Assembly (NCBI RefSeq): GCF_963169125.1 | Contig: NC_084794.1 | Location: forward strand, 87,837,018 to 87,901,017 | Origin: Humulus lupulus | Taxonomy: Eukaryota; Streptophyta; Magnoliopsida; Rosales; Cannabaceae | Direction of reading: 5' to 3' | Length of the DNA stretch: 64,000 bases | Shown: positions 1 to 10,400 of the stretch, one piece after another | How the letters are laid out: each line of letters starts with the position of its first letter | Numbering within the stretch: position 1 is the stretch's first letter | Program-made: the position numbers and the translations under genes | The notes under the pieces: model-generated | What the model saw: the letters and a program-made list of their open reading frames with translations, nothing else | Told to the model about the DNA's origin: nothing | Databases searched by the model: none

Positions 1-281
1 CGCGAAGGCGCGCCGCGACGCCTGTTAGGTTGTGCCGCGGCGCGTGTCCAGTGAGAAGGGAGGCTGAGGCCTCTGACTTGGGCAGGCCGCGGTGCAGGTT
101 CCTGGGGCGGCGACGCTTAAGGTTTTTTGAGCCCCAGGAGAGTTTTTGAATGTGGGAACTCAACCCTAAGGGCTCGGGATCAATTCTACTACCCGATTTA
201 GTAGAATTAGAGGTCTCAGAGGCTAGGAGTCGGTCCGGAATCCTTTATTTTCTCATTATTGATGGAATCTTATATTATGGT

Positions 282-654
282 TGTAACGCCCCACGTCATT
301 ATGGCTGCTTCCTGGAATGACGACTGGCCCTACAAACCAACATGAGTCTTTCCAGCATGATTTGTCCTCACTCGCACGCTTCCTGAGAAAACTTCCCAGG
401 AGGTCACCCATCTTGAGATTACTCCAGGTCAACCACGCTTAACTTTGGAGTTCTAAAGTGATGGGCTACCGAAAAGAATATACATCTTGTTGGCATAGGT
501 AGTACCCATCAATCCATTTAAGCCCTCTTAAGCTGTGTAGTCCCATACCTACACAGTCTTAGAATCATCACACTTGACCTTCCCCAGGCGGTGTGGAATT
601 GCACAGCTTTACCCGGTCTTTCCCCTTACAGATCACGAGATTCTGACTGTCACA
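282..654 (-). repeat. Cassandra 3' LTR
   Basis: This is the 3' LTR in the minus-strand orientation, with intact TG and CA ends (TGTGACAG ... GCGTTACA). It differs from its partner at scattered bases, mostly transitions. Confidence 0.88.
391..465 (-). other. 5S rRNA-like domain in Cassandra 3' LTR
   Basis: This is the second 5S-like segment. Its box C part (GATGGGTGACCTCCTGGGAA) is closer to 5S than in the other LTR, while its box A part reads AAGCGTGGTTGACC, with a changed base in the core. The two copies have decayed at different positions. Confidence 0.82.
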
Positions 655-710
655 ATCACCCCCCCTTACGGGCCCGACGTCCCCGTCGGCCACACTTCCG
701 GCTGGGTCAA

Positions 711-723
711 GGCTCTGATACCA
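711..723 (-). other. Cassandra primer-binding site (Met-type)
   Basis: The minus strand reads TGGTATCAGAGCC, complementary to the 3' end of initiator tRNA-Met as used by many plant LTR elements. It sits two bases from the LTR end, which fixes the element's orientation. Confidence 0.88.
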
Positions 724-725
724 TT

Positions 726-1098
726 TGTAACGCCCCACATCACTATGGTTGCTTCCTGTAATGATGAATGGCCCTATAAACCAACACAAGTCTTTCCAGC
801 GTGCTTTTTCCTCACTCGCACGCTTCCTGGGAAAACTTCCCAAGAGGTCACCCATCTTGAGATTACTCCAATTCAAGCACGCTTAACTTTGGAGTTCTCA
901 AGTGATGGGCTACCGAAAAGAAGATGCATCTTGTTGGCATAGGTAGTACCCATCAATCCATTTAAGCCATCTTTAACTATGTATTCCCATACCTACATAG
1001 TCTTAGAATCATCACACTTGACCTTCCCTAGGCGATGTGGGATTGCACAGCTTTACCCGGTCTTTCCCCTTACGGATCACGAGATTCTGACTATCATA
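726..1098 (-). repeat. Cassandra 5' LTR
   Basis: This is the 5' LTR in the element's minus-strand orientation. It is the same length as the other copy and very similar to it. Its outer end reads TATGATAGTC, so the canonical TG start has become TA. It contains the better-preserved 5S-like segment. Confidence 0.88.
834..910 (-). other. 5S rRNA-like domain in Cassandra 5' LTR
   Basis: On the minus strand this resembles plant 5S rRNA. AAAGTTAAGCGTGCTTGAA matches the box A region, and GATGGGTGACCTCTTGGGAA matches the intermediate element and box C. In Cassandra such sequences supply an internal RNA polymerase III promoter. Here the linker between the two parts is diverged, and box C has lost one position (CTCTTGG where CTCCTGG is usual). 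It is a transposon component, not a 5S gene. Confidence 0.85.
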
Positions 1099-2305
1099 AT
1101 GGTTATGACTAGGTTATCGCTAGGTGGCTCAGAACTGGGATCGTGCTCGAGGGTCATTCTTATTTTACACTATACTCGAACCTGAGGTAAGAAAACAGCA
1201 CCCAATACGTTATATATATGATTAGGGCTTGGCCCGAATGTTAATAATGGTTATGAATAGGGCTTGAGACCCTGAGGATGATTATGTTTAAGTTATCGTT
1301 TCGTTTGTTGATTTACCAGACTTGAATAGTCTGTACCTGATTAAGTGTTACATGACCAATTGCATGGTTTGTGTAGCTAGGGCTTGGCCCCCTTAAGGAG
1401 CATGGTTATTACTATGTTTGCGATTTCTTGATGATATATTATGATTAATATGTATGCATGCTTGTATTGTTGAAGTATGCCTATTTGTATCTGTATCTGA
1501 ATACCTGATTCATGGCTTGACTTATTAGTCAAGGACGGCAATAGCGCACTGCACGCTGGTCGAAAGGCTTAGGCCCAAATCAGCAACGTACTATTACGTT
1601 GGCCGACCCAATGGTTGATGGAAAACAAAAGTGTTTGGCTAGCTCTATGGCTAGTTACCCAGAGCTAAGGGCAAGTGCCTCAGGTGACTCTATGGTCACA
1701 TAGCTAGGGCATAGGACCCCGGGGTTGACCATATGCTCTACTACTCAAGGAAGCAACCCTAGAGTGGTCCAATGACCATTTATTTGTAATTGTATGCCTG
1801 TATGAGTAGGTTATTACTGTTGGACATGCTGGATAAGCATGTTGGAATCTGTATTTTCTGTTTATGCACATGTTTAAGTTTTCTTGATGAGCCTTGGCTC
1901 ATGGGTGCTATGTGGTGCAGGTAAGGGAAAAGGAAAGCTTGACCAGCCATGAGTTGGAGAGCTTCGGTGGTGACGTGCACATATGCGGCTACTCGTCCAC
2001 CACAGCCAAGGATTATCTCAGAGGAACTAGGGTTGTAGCCCTAATTTTGCCGCTTAGGTCGGCCGATTGTAACTTTTTATGTATATACCCCCTTTTAAAC
2101 ACTTGTTTGTAATATTTTTGGATCCCATGTATGTATGAAACTTTTTTTTAATAAAAGTCAACAGTTCTTTTGATCAAAAATTTTAACCCTAACCCTTGTC
2201 GTTAACCTTAGTTACACGTTTATATCCAAATGACTTTATTAGCAAGTCTAATCACAATTTAAAATATATAGTGTAACGGTCTTGGATTAGGATAGCGTTA
2301 CAACT

Positions 2306-2317
2306 TGGTATCAGAGC
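2306..2317 (+). other. E1 primer-binding site (Met-type)
   Basis: TGGTATCAGAGC starts four bases after the LTR end, the standard Met-type primer site of plant Ty3/gypsy chromoviruses. Confidence 0.92.
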
Positions 2318-2806
2318 TACCAAGGTTTAAGGGTTCCTGAAGACTAGCCGAGCATGTACACTCGCCACTAAAGACAAGCTAGACTCAAGGTTCGGTAACT
2401 ATTTATGTGGTTATGTGTTTAACTGCTTAAATGTGATATAAATGCCTTATCTGTGTACCTGTCTAGAAAGCATGAGATGATATGATAGGGCCTGGCCCTT
2501 GACTATTGCATGAATGATAAAGAACATGCTTATTTGCATTATTATACTTGTGTAAATGCCTGGATATGTTTATTTTCATCGTTAATTGCTTATGAATGCC
2601 AGAAATGCTTATTAGCATTATTATTTGCTGATGAATATCAAGAAGTGCTTGTTAGCACCATGATGAGTATATTATGTGTTTGAATGCTTATTAACATTGC
2701 ATATGCTTGTTTATCTGTTCGATCTTGGACCGTAAGGCGACAATAGGTATAGTTATTACTTACCTAACGACCGATTTGTTCACTGTAGAGGGGGTTGAAT
2801 ATTAGT
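2318..2806 (+). other. E1 untranslated leader
   Basis: AT-rich leader between the primer site and gag. It contains loose repeats of a motif like ATGCTTATTAGCAT (about 2525-2705). I see no coding potential. Confidence 0.6.
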
Positions 2807-3989
2807 ATGAATCCTCGAAGGTCAAAGAGGTTGGTTGGCCAAGAGTTATATGGCAGGGAAAGGAATGACTAGGGCCAGGCCCCACCGCCAACTCCAGAAA
2901 ACTGGCAATAGGTGCTTGCTGGTATGCAAGCCAGGTTAGAGAGGCATGAAGAGGAGATTCGCCTCTTAAGACATCAATAGGTTCCAGTAGGGAACCCCTA
3001 GCCCGTAGTACCGGCAGTGATACAGCCAGAGGTACCAGTGATAGTGCAGCCCCAGGCAGGGGGAGATAGATGGGAACCCATGTATGAGAGGTTCAGGAAA
3101 TAACACCCTCCAGTTTTTAAGGGCAGCTCAGATCCACTGAAGCCTGACTAATGGATGACCATGATAACCACCATCCTGGACTTTATGAGGGTAGGTGGTA
3201 ATGAGAGAGAGGCCTGCGCCACTTACATGTTTCAGGAGGATGCCCGAATATGGTGGGAGGTAGTATCCCAGACCAGAGCAGTAAAAACCATGGAATGGGA
3301 AGAGTTCAAAACTTTATTTAATGAGAAGAACTACAACAACGCAGTTAAAGCTGCGAAAGTTGAGGAGTTTAGTAGGTTACTTCAGGGTAACATGACAGCG
3401 ACCGACTATGCCCTGAAGTTTGATAGATTGGCAAAGTTTGTCGGGGATCTGGTGCCCACTGATGGGACCAGAAGAGAGAGGTTTCTCCAGGGGCTATAGC
3501 CTATGATAGCCCAGGATGTTCGTATTACTACTGTTCCAGGATTGACCACCTATGCACAAGTTGTGGAGAAGGCGCTTAGAGCTAAGAGCGCAGAAAATAA
3601 GATCTGGCATGAGAATGCAGCCAAAAGAGATTCTAGGAGGCTGGGACCTCCATTTACAGGCATTGGTTGGGGCGGAGGGCCCCAGTGACCAAAAGAGGAA
3701 GACTTTGGATACATCTTTAGCTCCAGCGCCAGATAGGAGGCTACGGGGCATACAGATGGGCCGCCAGGGTGGCGGTGAGACTTGGAGAGCATTTCCAGAT
3801 TGTACCCGATGCAGGAGGTGCCATATTGGGGAATGTCGGGCGAAGGCTTGTTTTGTTTGCAGAAGTATGGGACATTTGAAGAAGGATTGTCCAAAAGCCA
3901 GAAAGGAAGAGCCTAAGAAGGTGGACAGCCTGACGCCAACTCAGGTGTTCACCTTGACCCGGCAAAGGCTGGGGCTAGTCCCTCGGTAG
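2807..3989 (+). pseudogene. E1 gag (capsid/nucleocapsid), broken
   Basis: The frame opens at ATG 2807 (MNPRRSKRLVGQ). It runs through an early helical segment (LERHEEEIRLLRHQ), then the gag core (YMFQEDARIWWEVVSQTR; EEFKTLFNEKNY; NMTATDYALKFDRLAKF). Premature stops interrupt the N-terminal part and one more lies at 3497. A frameshift near 3600 moves the C-terminal part to another frame, where a CCHC zinc knuckle is visible (CFVCRSMGHLKKDC). In the family this protein builds the virus-like particle and binds RNA. It is not functional here. Confidence 0.88.
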
Positions 3990-3999
3990 TTACAGGTCA

Positions 4000-4422
4000 G
4001 TTTCTAGTGCTAGAACCTTCTATATTGTTTTGATTGATTCGGGTTATACGCATTCTTTTGTTGCTAGTAGGGTTATAGATGGATTGTGTAGACCGTGTGA
4101 CTTTTATCCTGTGGGGTTTGGTACCATGCTACCTACTGGAGAGTTAGTGGTTTCCAGGAGATGGGTTAGACCACTACCAGTTACAGTGGATGGTAGGGAA
4201 TTATCAGTTGATTTGGTGGAGCTGGTAATGACTGATTTTGATATAATTCTGGGCATGGAATGGCTAGAGAAGTATGGGGCAATGATAGATTGCAAGAAGA
4301 AGATGGTAACCTTTGAGCCCGAGGGTGAGGACCCCTTTGTTTTCGTTGGCACTGTACATGGACCCCGTATACCTATGATATATGTACTTAGAGCTAAATA
4401 CCTATTGCTGGGGGATGCATAG
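4000..4422 (+). pseudogene. E1 aspartic protease region
   Basis: The catalytic signature appears as MIDSGYTHSFV (canonical form D-S-G-A-T/S-H-S-F), with the A position changed to Y. The second conserved block, FDIILGMEWLEKYGAMIDC, fits the flap and C-terminal part of retrotransposon pepsins. The frame differs from both gag and the downstream RT frame, so gag-pol continuity is lost. The enzyme would cleave the polyprotein. Confidence 0.85.
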
Positions 4423-4436
4423 GATTCTTAGCTAGC

Positions 4437-7364
4437 GTGGTGGATACCACTCAGGTCGTGCCAGTGGGACCAGGACAAACCCGATTAGTCTGTGAGTTTC
4501 TGGACGTGTTTCCAGAGGATCTGCCAGAGTTACCTCCACACAAGGAGATTGAGTTTATGATTGAATTGGCACCAGAGACAGAGCCGGTGTCTAGGGAACC
4601 TTACAGGATGGCTCCAACTGAGCTGAAAGAACTAAAGGTTCAACTACATGAGTTATTAGACTTGGGTTTTATCAGGTCTAGTTTCTCGCCATGGGGCACA
4701 CCAATTCTCTTTGTGAATAAGAAAGATGGTTCTCTGAGGATGTGTATCGATTATAGAGAACTGAACAAGTTAAATATCAAGAACAGGTATCATTTGCCAA
4801 GGATTGATGACTTGTTTGATTAGTTGCAGGGTAAGACGGTATTCTCCAACATATATCTTCAATCTGGTTATCACCAGCTGAGGATCAAGGAGGAGGATAT
4901 ACCGAAGACATATTTTCGCACCAGGTACGGGCATTATGAGTTTTTGGTGATGTCATTTGGACTGACTAATGCCCTAACAACATTTATGGATATGATGAAC
5001 AGAGTGTTCAAAGATTACCTGGATCAGTTTGTGATCGTCTTTATCGATGATATGCTGATATACTCTCAGTCAGAGACAGAACATGAGCAGCACCTCAGAT
5101 TGGTACTATAGAGGTTGAGAGAGCACAGGTTGTATGCGAAATTCAAGAAATATGAGTTCTAGTTGCCACAGGTGGCTTTCCTAGGTCACATAGTCAATAA
5201 GGAAGGAATTATGGTGGATCCAGCGAAGATTGATGCGATCAGATATTGGCCAAGATCGAAGAATGCATCAGAGATCAGAAGTTTCCTGGGATTGGTAGGG
5301 TACTACAGACGCTTTGTGGAGGGGTTTTCCAAGATTGTGTCATCACTAACAGAGTTAACATGCAAGAATCAGAAGTTCATATGGTCAGACAAGTGTGAAG
5401 ACAACTTTCAGAAGCTGAAGAAGATTTTGATCACCACTCCAGTTTTGAATCTTCCTAGAAATTAGGACAAGTTTATGGTTTATTGTGATGCCTCGATGCA
5501 GGGCCTGGGTTGTGTTCTTATGCAGACAAGGAAGGTGATTACCTATGCATCACATCAGCTGAATGAGTATGAGCAGAGATACCTCACACATGATTTAGAA
5601 CTTGCAGCGATGGTTTTTCAATTGATGGTGCGGCGACACTACTTATACGGTGAGAAGCCTAAGTTATACACTGACCACAAAAGTTTAAAATACTTCTTCA
5701 CTCAGAAGGATCTGAATATGAGGCAAAGACATTGGTTAGAGCTGGTAAAGGATTATGATTGTGAGATCCTCTATCACCCTGGGAAGGCCAATGTGGTAGC
5801 AGATGCCTTAAGCTGGAAGGGTTCGGGACAGTTATATAGTGCCAGGTAGATATCAAGGGAGTTAGCTGACAATATGGCTAGAACAGGAATTGAGTTAGTA
5901 GTGAGCCAGTTGGCCAACATCACCCTACAGTCTACTCTTTTAGAGAGGATTAAGGAGAGGCAGTTAGATGGCCCACAGTTGGGGCAGATTAGAGGGAACA
6001 TCCTAGCTGGGGTAGCTAAGGACTATACGGTATCAAGTATGGGCTTGTTGAGACACAAAGACCGGATCTGTGTTCCGATAGACACTGAGATCAAACGGGA
6101 GATTCTGGATGAATCTTATACTACTCCTTATTCTCTACATCCGGGCACCATGAAGATGTACCAGGATTTGAAAGTTTTATATTGGTGGCCTGGGATGAAG
6201 AGGGACGTGACTGAGTACGTGGCAAGGTGCTTGACCTATCAGCAGATTAAGGCTGAGCATCAGAGGCCAGCAGGGTTGTTACAGCCTCTGGATATCCCAG
6301 AGTGGAAGTGGGATGATATCACGATGGATTTGGTGGTAGGATTGCCCAGGACAGTGGGCCAGCATGATTCAATTTGGGTCATCGTGGATCGATATACGAA
6401 ATTAGCTCATTTTCTACTAGTGAAGACGAATTACACGGTTGGCCAGTATGTAGATCTATATGTGAGAGAGATAGTTCACCTTCATGGGACTCCGAGGTCT
6501 ATCGTGTCTGATAGGGACCCTATCTTTACTTCCAAGTTTTGGGGAAGTTTACAGATGGTGATGGGTACATAGCTAAAGTTCATTACAGCTTATCATCCTC
6601 AAACTGATGGTTAGTCTCAGAGGACTATCCAGATATTGGAGGGCATGTTAAGAGCATGTGTATTGGACTTTGAAGGGTCCTGGAGTAAATATTTGCCTCT
6701 GATAGAGTTTTCTTATAACAACAGCTACTAGACTACTATTGGAGTGACACCTTATGAGATGTTGTATGGTAGGAAGTGCAGATCGCCCATTCATTGGGAT
6801 GAGATGGGTGAGAGGAAATATTTGGGTCCTGAGGCAGTTCAGAGGACCACTGAGGCTATTGAGAAGATTAGAGCATGAATGCTCGCATCTCAAAGTAGAC
6901 AAAGGGATTATTCAGACTCAAAGCGGAGGAACATGAAGTTCCAGGTGGGAGAGTGTGTCTTCCTTAGGCTTTCACCACTGAGAGGGGTGAAGAGATTCGA
7001 GAAGAAAGGCAAGTTGAGCCCTAGGTTTATGGGACCATTTGAGATCCTGGAGAGGATTGGTCAAGTGGCTTATAGATTGGTCTTACCCCCTACACTGTCT
7101 AGCATGCACAATGTACTCCATATTTCCATGCTGAGGAAGTATGTATTAGATGGGACTCATGTATTGAGTTATGAGGATCTAGGACTAGAGACAGACTTTA
7201 CTTATGAGGAACAACCAGTTTAGATTTTAGAAAAAAAGGACAAGGTCCTGAGGAACAAGATTATACCTTTAGTTAAGGTATTATGGAGGAACAACAACGT
7301 CAAGGAAGCGACCTAGGAGATGGAGGCAGATATGCAGACTCAGTATCCCGAGTTGTTCAGGTAA
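4437..7364 (+). pseudogene. E1 pol: RT, RNase H, integrase, chromodomain-like tail; stop-riddled
   Basis: One frame is maintained from the RT linker to the final stop with no frameshift, but 11 premature stops break it (4821, 5109, 5160, 5463, 5847, 6570, 6612, 6729, 6876, 7221, 7314). Domains in order: RT ([42 protein letters not shown]); RNase H ([25 protein letters not shown]); integrase with the [12 protein letters not shown] zinc region, [12 protein letters not shown] and [12 protein letters not shown]; and a C-terminal FMGPFEILERIGQVAYRL block with a chromodomain-like end. The first RT catalytic Asp is replaced: [11 protein letters not shown] where S-K-I-D-L-R-S-G-Y-H-Q is usual. Copying and integration functions are therefore lost. 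Confidence 0.92.
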
Positions 7365-7387
7365 AATTTTGAGGACGAAATTTCTAT

Positions 7388-7401
7388 AAGGAGGGGATAG
7401 T
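7388..7401 (+). other. E1 polypurine tract
   Basis: AAGGAGGGGATAGT lies immediately before the TGTATCGTCC start of the 3' LTR, the expected plus-strand primer position. The preceding TTTTGAGGACGAAATTT motif is shared with E3. Confidence 0.85.
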
Positions 7402-10400
7402 TGTATCGTCCCAAATTACCTAATAAGGCTTAGGGTCTTGATTAGGAGGTCGGGATGGCAATATATGGAATTATATATTTATATGATATATTTGCGTATG
7501 ATTATGTGATTATGTGATTTATATGATAATATAACTAGTTATGCATGTTTAGGAATATTAAATATGCATGTGGGCTCGTTTCTTATTAGAAGGGAAACAT
7601 TCGTAATTTGGCATGTTATGGGCATAATTGTATATATGTGCATATATGTGATATATGTGAGAGACCACATTATTATGTGGATTTATTTGGGTTACTTGGC
7701 ACGAGACGATCCTAGGGAGCAAGTTAGCGGGAAAGTCACAACGAGACCTAATACCCGACTCGAGGCGAGTCAAGGGTTATTTTAGGTATTTAGCATAGTA
7801 TCAGGTTATCGAATAATGGGAATGAATAATTGAGGATATATTTGGAATTAGTGAGATTAGGAGGGAATACTGGGGATTGTGACCATTTTTCCCTCGGGGA
7901 CGTTTTTGGTACCCCGGCCCTCGGAATTAGCTTAAGTAAACTTAAGTTTCAAGAAAACAAAAAAAAAACACTTGAAGCAACTCCTTAACTGACTCTCTCT
8001 CTCCTTCTCTTTTAGCTTTTCTAAGTGTGTTCTTGAGAATTTGGCTGAAAACTTGGGAATTGAAGGATCGGGTTAGGATTCGGGATTGATTGTGGCTAGG
8101 AGAGCATCACTCATAGCATAGATAATACTTTAATCTTTGTCCAAGTTGGATTCCTGCCATGTTTTCCTTGAGCTTTGAGGTGTTCTTGAGCTTGTGGCTC
8201 AAATGTTGGGTTTATGAGTTTGATGGGTTTTCAATCAAGTTTTAAGTTGGGTTTAGTTGCTAGTGATATGTTGCATCTGTTTTGGGGATTAAATTGTGGT
8301 TTTAGAACTAAATTAGGGTGTTTTTGATTGAGTTGGCTGAATTAAAAACCAGAGAAATTATGGGTTCGTGGGGGTGGGCCACGGTCCTCTTGAACCCAGG
8401 GGACAAGGAGGATGTCTGATGCGAAGACGCGCCGCGACGCCTATTAGGCTATGTCGTGGCCCGTGTCCAGTGAGAAGGGAAGCTGAGGCCTCTAACTTAG
8501 GCGGACCGCAGTGCAGGTTCCTGGGGTCGCAATGCTTAAGGGATTTTGAGCCCCGAGAGGGCTTTTGAGTGTGGGAACTCAACCCTAAGGGCGATGGATC
8601 GATTCTACTACCCGGTTTAGTAGAATTTAAGGTCCTAAAGGTTAAGACTCAGTCAAAAAGCCTTTATTCGCTCATTATTGATGAAATCCTATATTATGGT
8701 TGTGACTAGGTTATCACTAGGTGGCTCAGAATCGGGATCATGCTCGAGGGTCATTCTTATTTTACGCTATACTCAGATATGAGGTAAGAAAACTGCCCCA
8801 ATACATGATATATGTGATTAGGGCTTGGCCCGAATGTTAATAATTGTTATGAATAGGGCTTGGGCCCCTGAGGATGATATGTTTAAGTTATTGTTTCGTT
8901 TGTTGATTTAACATACTTGAATAGTTTGTACCTGATTATGTGTTACATGACCAATCGCATGGTTTGTGTTGCTAGGGCTAGGCCCCCTTAAGGAGCATGG
9001 TTATTACTATGTTTGCGATTTCTTGATGATATATTATGATTAATATGTATGCATGCTTGTATTTTTGAAGTATGCCTATTTGTATCTATATCTAAATACC
9101 TAGTTCATTGCTTGACTTATTAGTCAAGGATGGCAATAGCGCACTGCACGCTGGTCGAAAGGCTTAGGCCCAAATCAGCAACGTACTATTACGTTGGCCG
9201 ACCCAATGGTTGATGGAAAACAAAAGTGGTTGGCTAGCTCTATGGCCAGTTACCCAGAGCTAAGGGCGAGTGCCTCAGGTGACTCTATGGTCACATAGCT
9301 AGGGCATAGGGCCCCGGGGTTGACTCTATGGTCAACTACATAAGGCAGCAACCCTAGAGTGGTCCAGTGACCATTTATTTGTAATTGTATACCTGTAAGA
9401 GTAGATTATTACTGCTGGACATGCTGGATAAGCATGTGGGAATCTGTATTTTCTGTTTATGCCCATGTTTAAGTTTTCTTGTTGAGCCTTGGCTGGGTCC
9501 TATGTGGTGCAGGTAAGGGAAAAGGAAAGTTTGACCAGCCCTGAGTTGGAGAGCTTCGGTGGTGACGTGTACATATGCGGCTGCTCGTCCACCACGAACA
9601 AGGATTATCTCATAAGAACTAGGGTTGTAGCCCTAATTTTGCTGCTTAGGTCGGTTGATTGTAACTTTTTATGTATATACCCCCTTTTAAACACTTGTTT
9701 GTAATATTTTGGGATCCCATGTATGTATGAAACTTTTTTTTAATAAAAGTCAACAGTTCTTTTGACCAAAAAATTTAACCTTAACATTTGTCGTTAACCT
9801 TAGTTACATGTTTATATCCAAATGACTTGATTAGCAAGTCTAACTCAATTTAAAATACACAGTGTAACTATAATGCCCCAAATTTCCTAATAAGGTTTAG
9901 GACCTTGATTAGGAGGCCGAGAGGGCCATAATTGATTTATTATGCTATTTAATGACAATATTCATGTTTAGGTGTATTAAATATGCATGTGAACCCATTT
10001 CTGATTAATTAGGTGATTTTCATAATTTTGTCATTTCGGGCATATTTGGCATATATGTGATATGTGTGTGGTGCCTTATTATTATTTGGTTATGCTAGGG
10101 TTACTCAGGACGAGACGATCCTAGGAGGTAAGCTAGTGGGAAAGTCACAATGGGATTTATTCTTGACTCGGAGTGAGTCAAGGGGTATTTAGCATTACCG
10201 GGTTATTGGGTAATGGGAATAAATATTTGGTGATAAAATGGGAGTTAGTAAGATCAGGGGGAAATTCTTGAGGTTTTGACTATTTTGACCCCGAGGACAT
10301 TTTCGGGACCCCGAGTGTTAGGATTTGTTTGAGGCTACTTAAGCTTGAAGTAACCTTTTAAGAAATAAAAAGAACGTTCAGTAAGTTCTCTCTCCCTCTA

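Larger units (their letters stand above)
282..1098 (-). mobile_element. Cassandra-type TRIM retrotransposon (complete)
   Basis: Two 373-bp direct repeats (282-654 and 726-1098) flank a 71-bp internal region with no coding capacity. The element reads on the minus strand: TGTGACAGTC at one LTR end and GGGGCGTTACA at the other. A Met-type primer site lies two bases inside the 5' LTR, and a G-rich polypurine tract abuts the 3' LTR. Both LTRs contain a 5S rRNA-like segment, the hallmark of Cassandra. ATGGT flanks the element on both sides (277-281 and 1099-1103) as the TSD. The E1 3' LTR lacks the insertion, so it landed after E1 integrated. Confidence 0.93.
1..2302 (+). repeat. E1 5' LTR (partial), interrupted by Cassandra
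   Basis: After removing the TRIM and one TSD copy, this matches the E1 3' LTR from about 8418 to its end. It ends in GCGTTACA directly before the primer-binding site. The first 120 bases carry four G+C-rich boxes around CCGCG (near 8-22, 32-44, 84-95 and 104-116), followed by the conserved stretch with CTACTACCCGATTTAGT. In the 3' LTR some of these boxes differ by C/T or G/A at CpG, for example GCCGCGG against GTCGTGG. ORFs here are spurious. Confidence 0.9.

Noticed and set aside
391..910. 5S rRNA genes
   Set aside because: The 5S-like segments lie inside Cassandra LTRs, are incomplete and diverged, and are flanked by a primer site and TSD. They are transposon parts.
574..942. 122-codon plus-strand frame
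   Set aside because: It crosses the Cassandra LTR-interior junction antisense to the element; no coding evidence.
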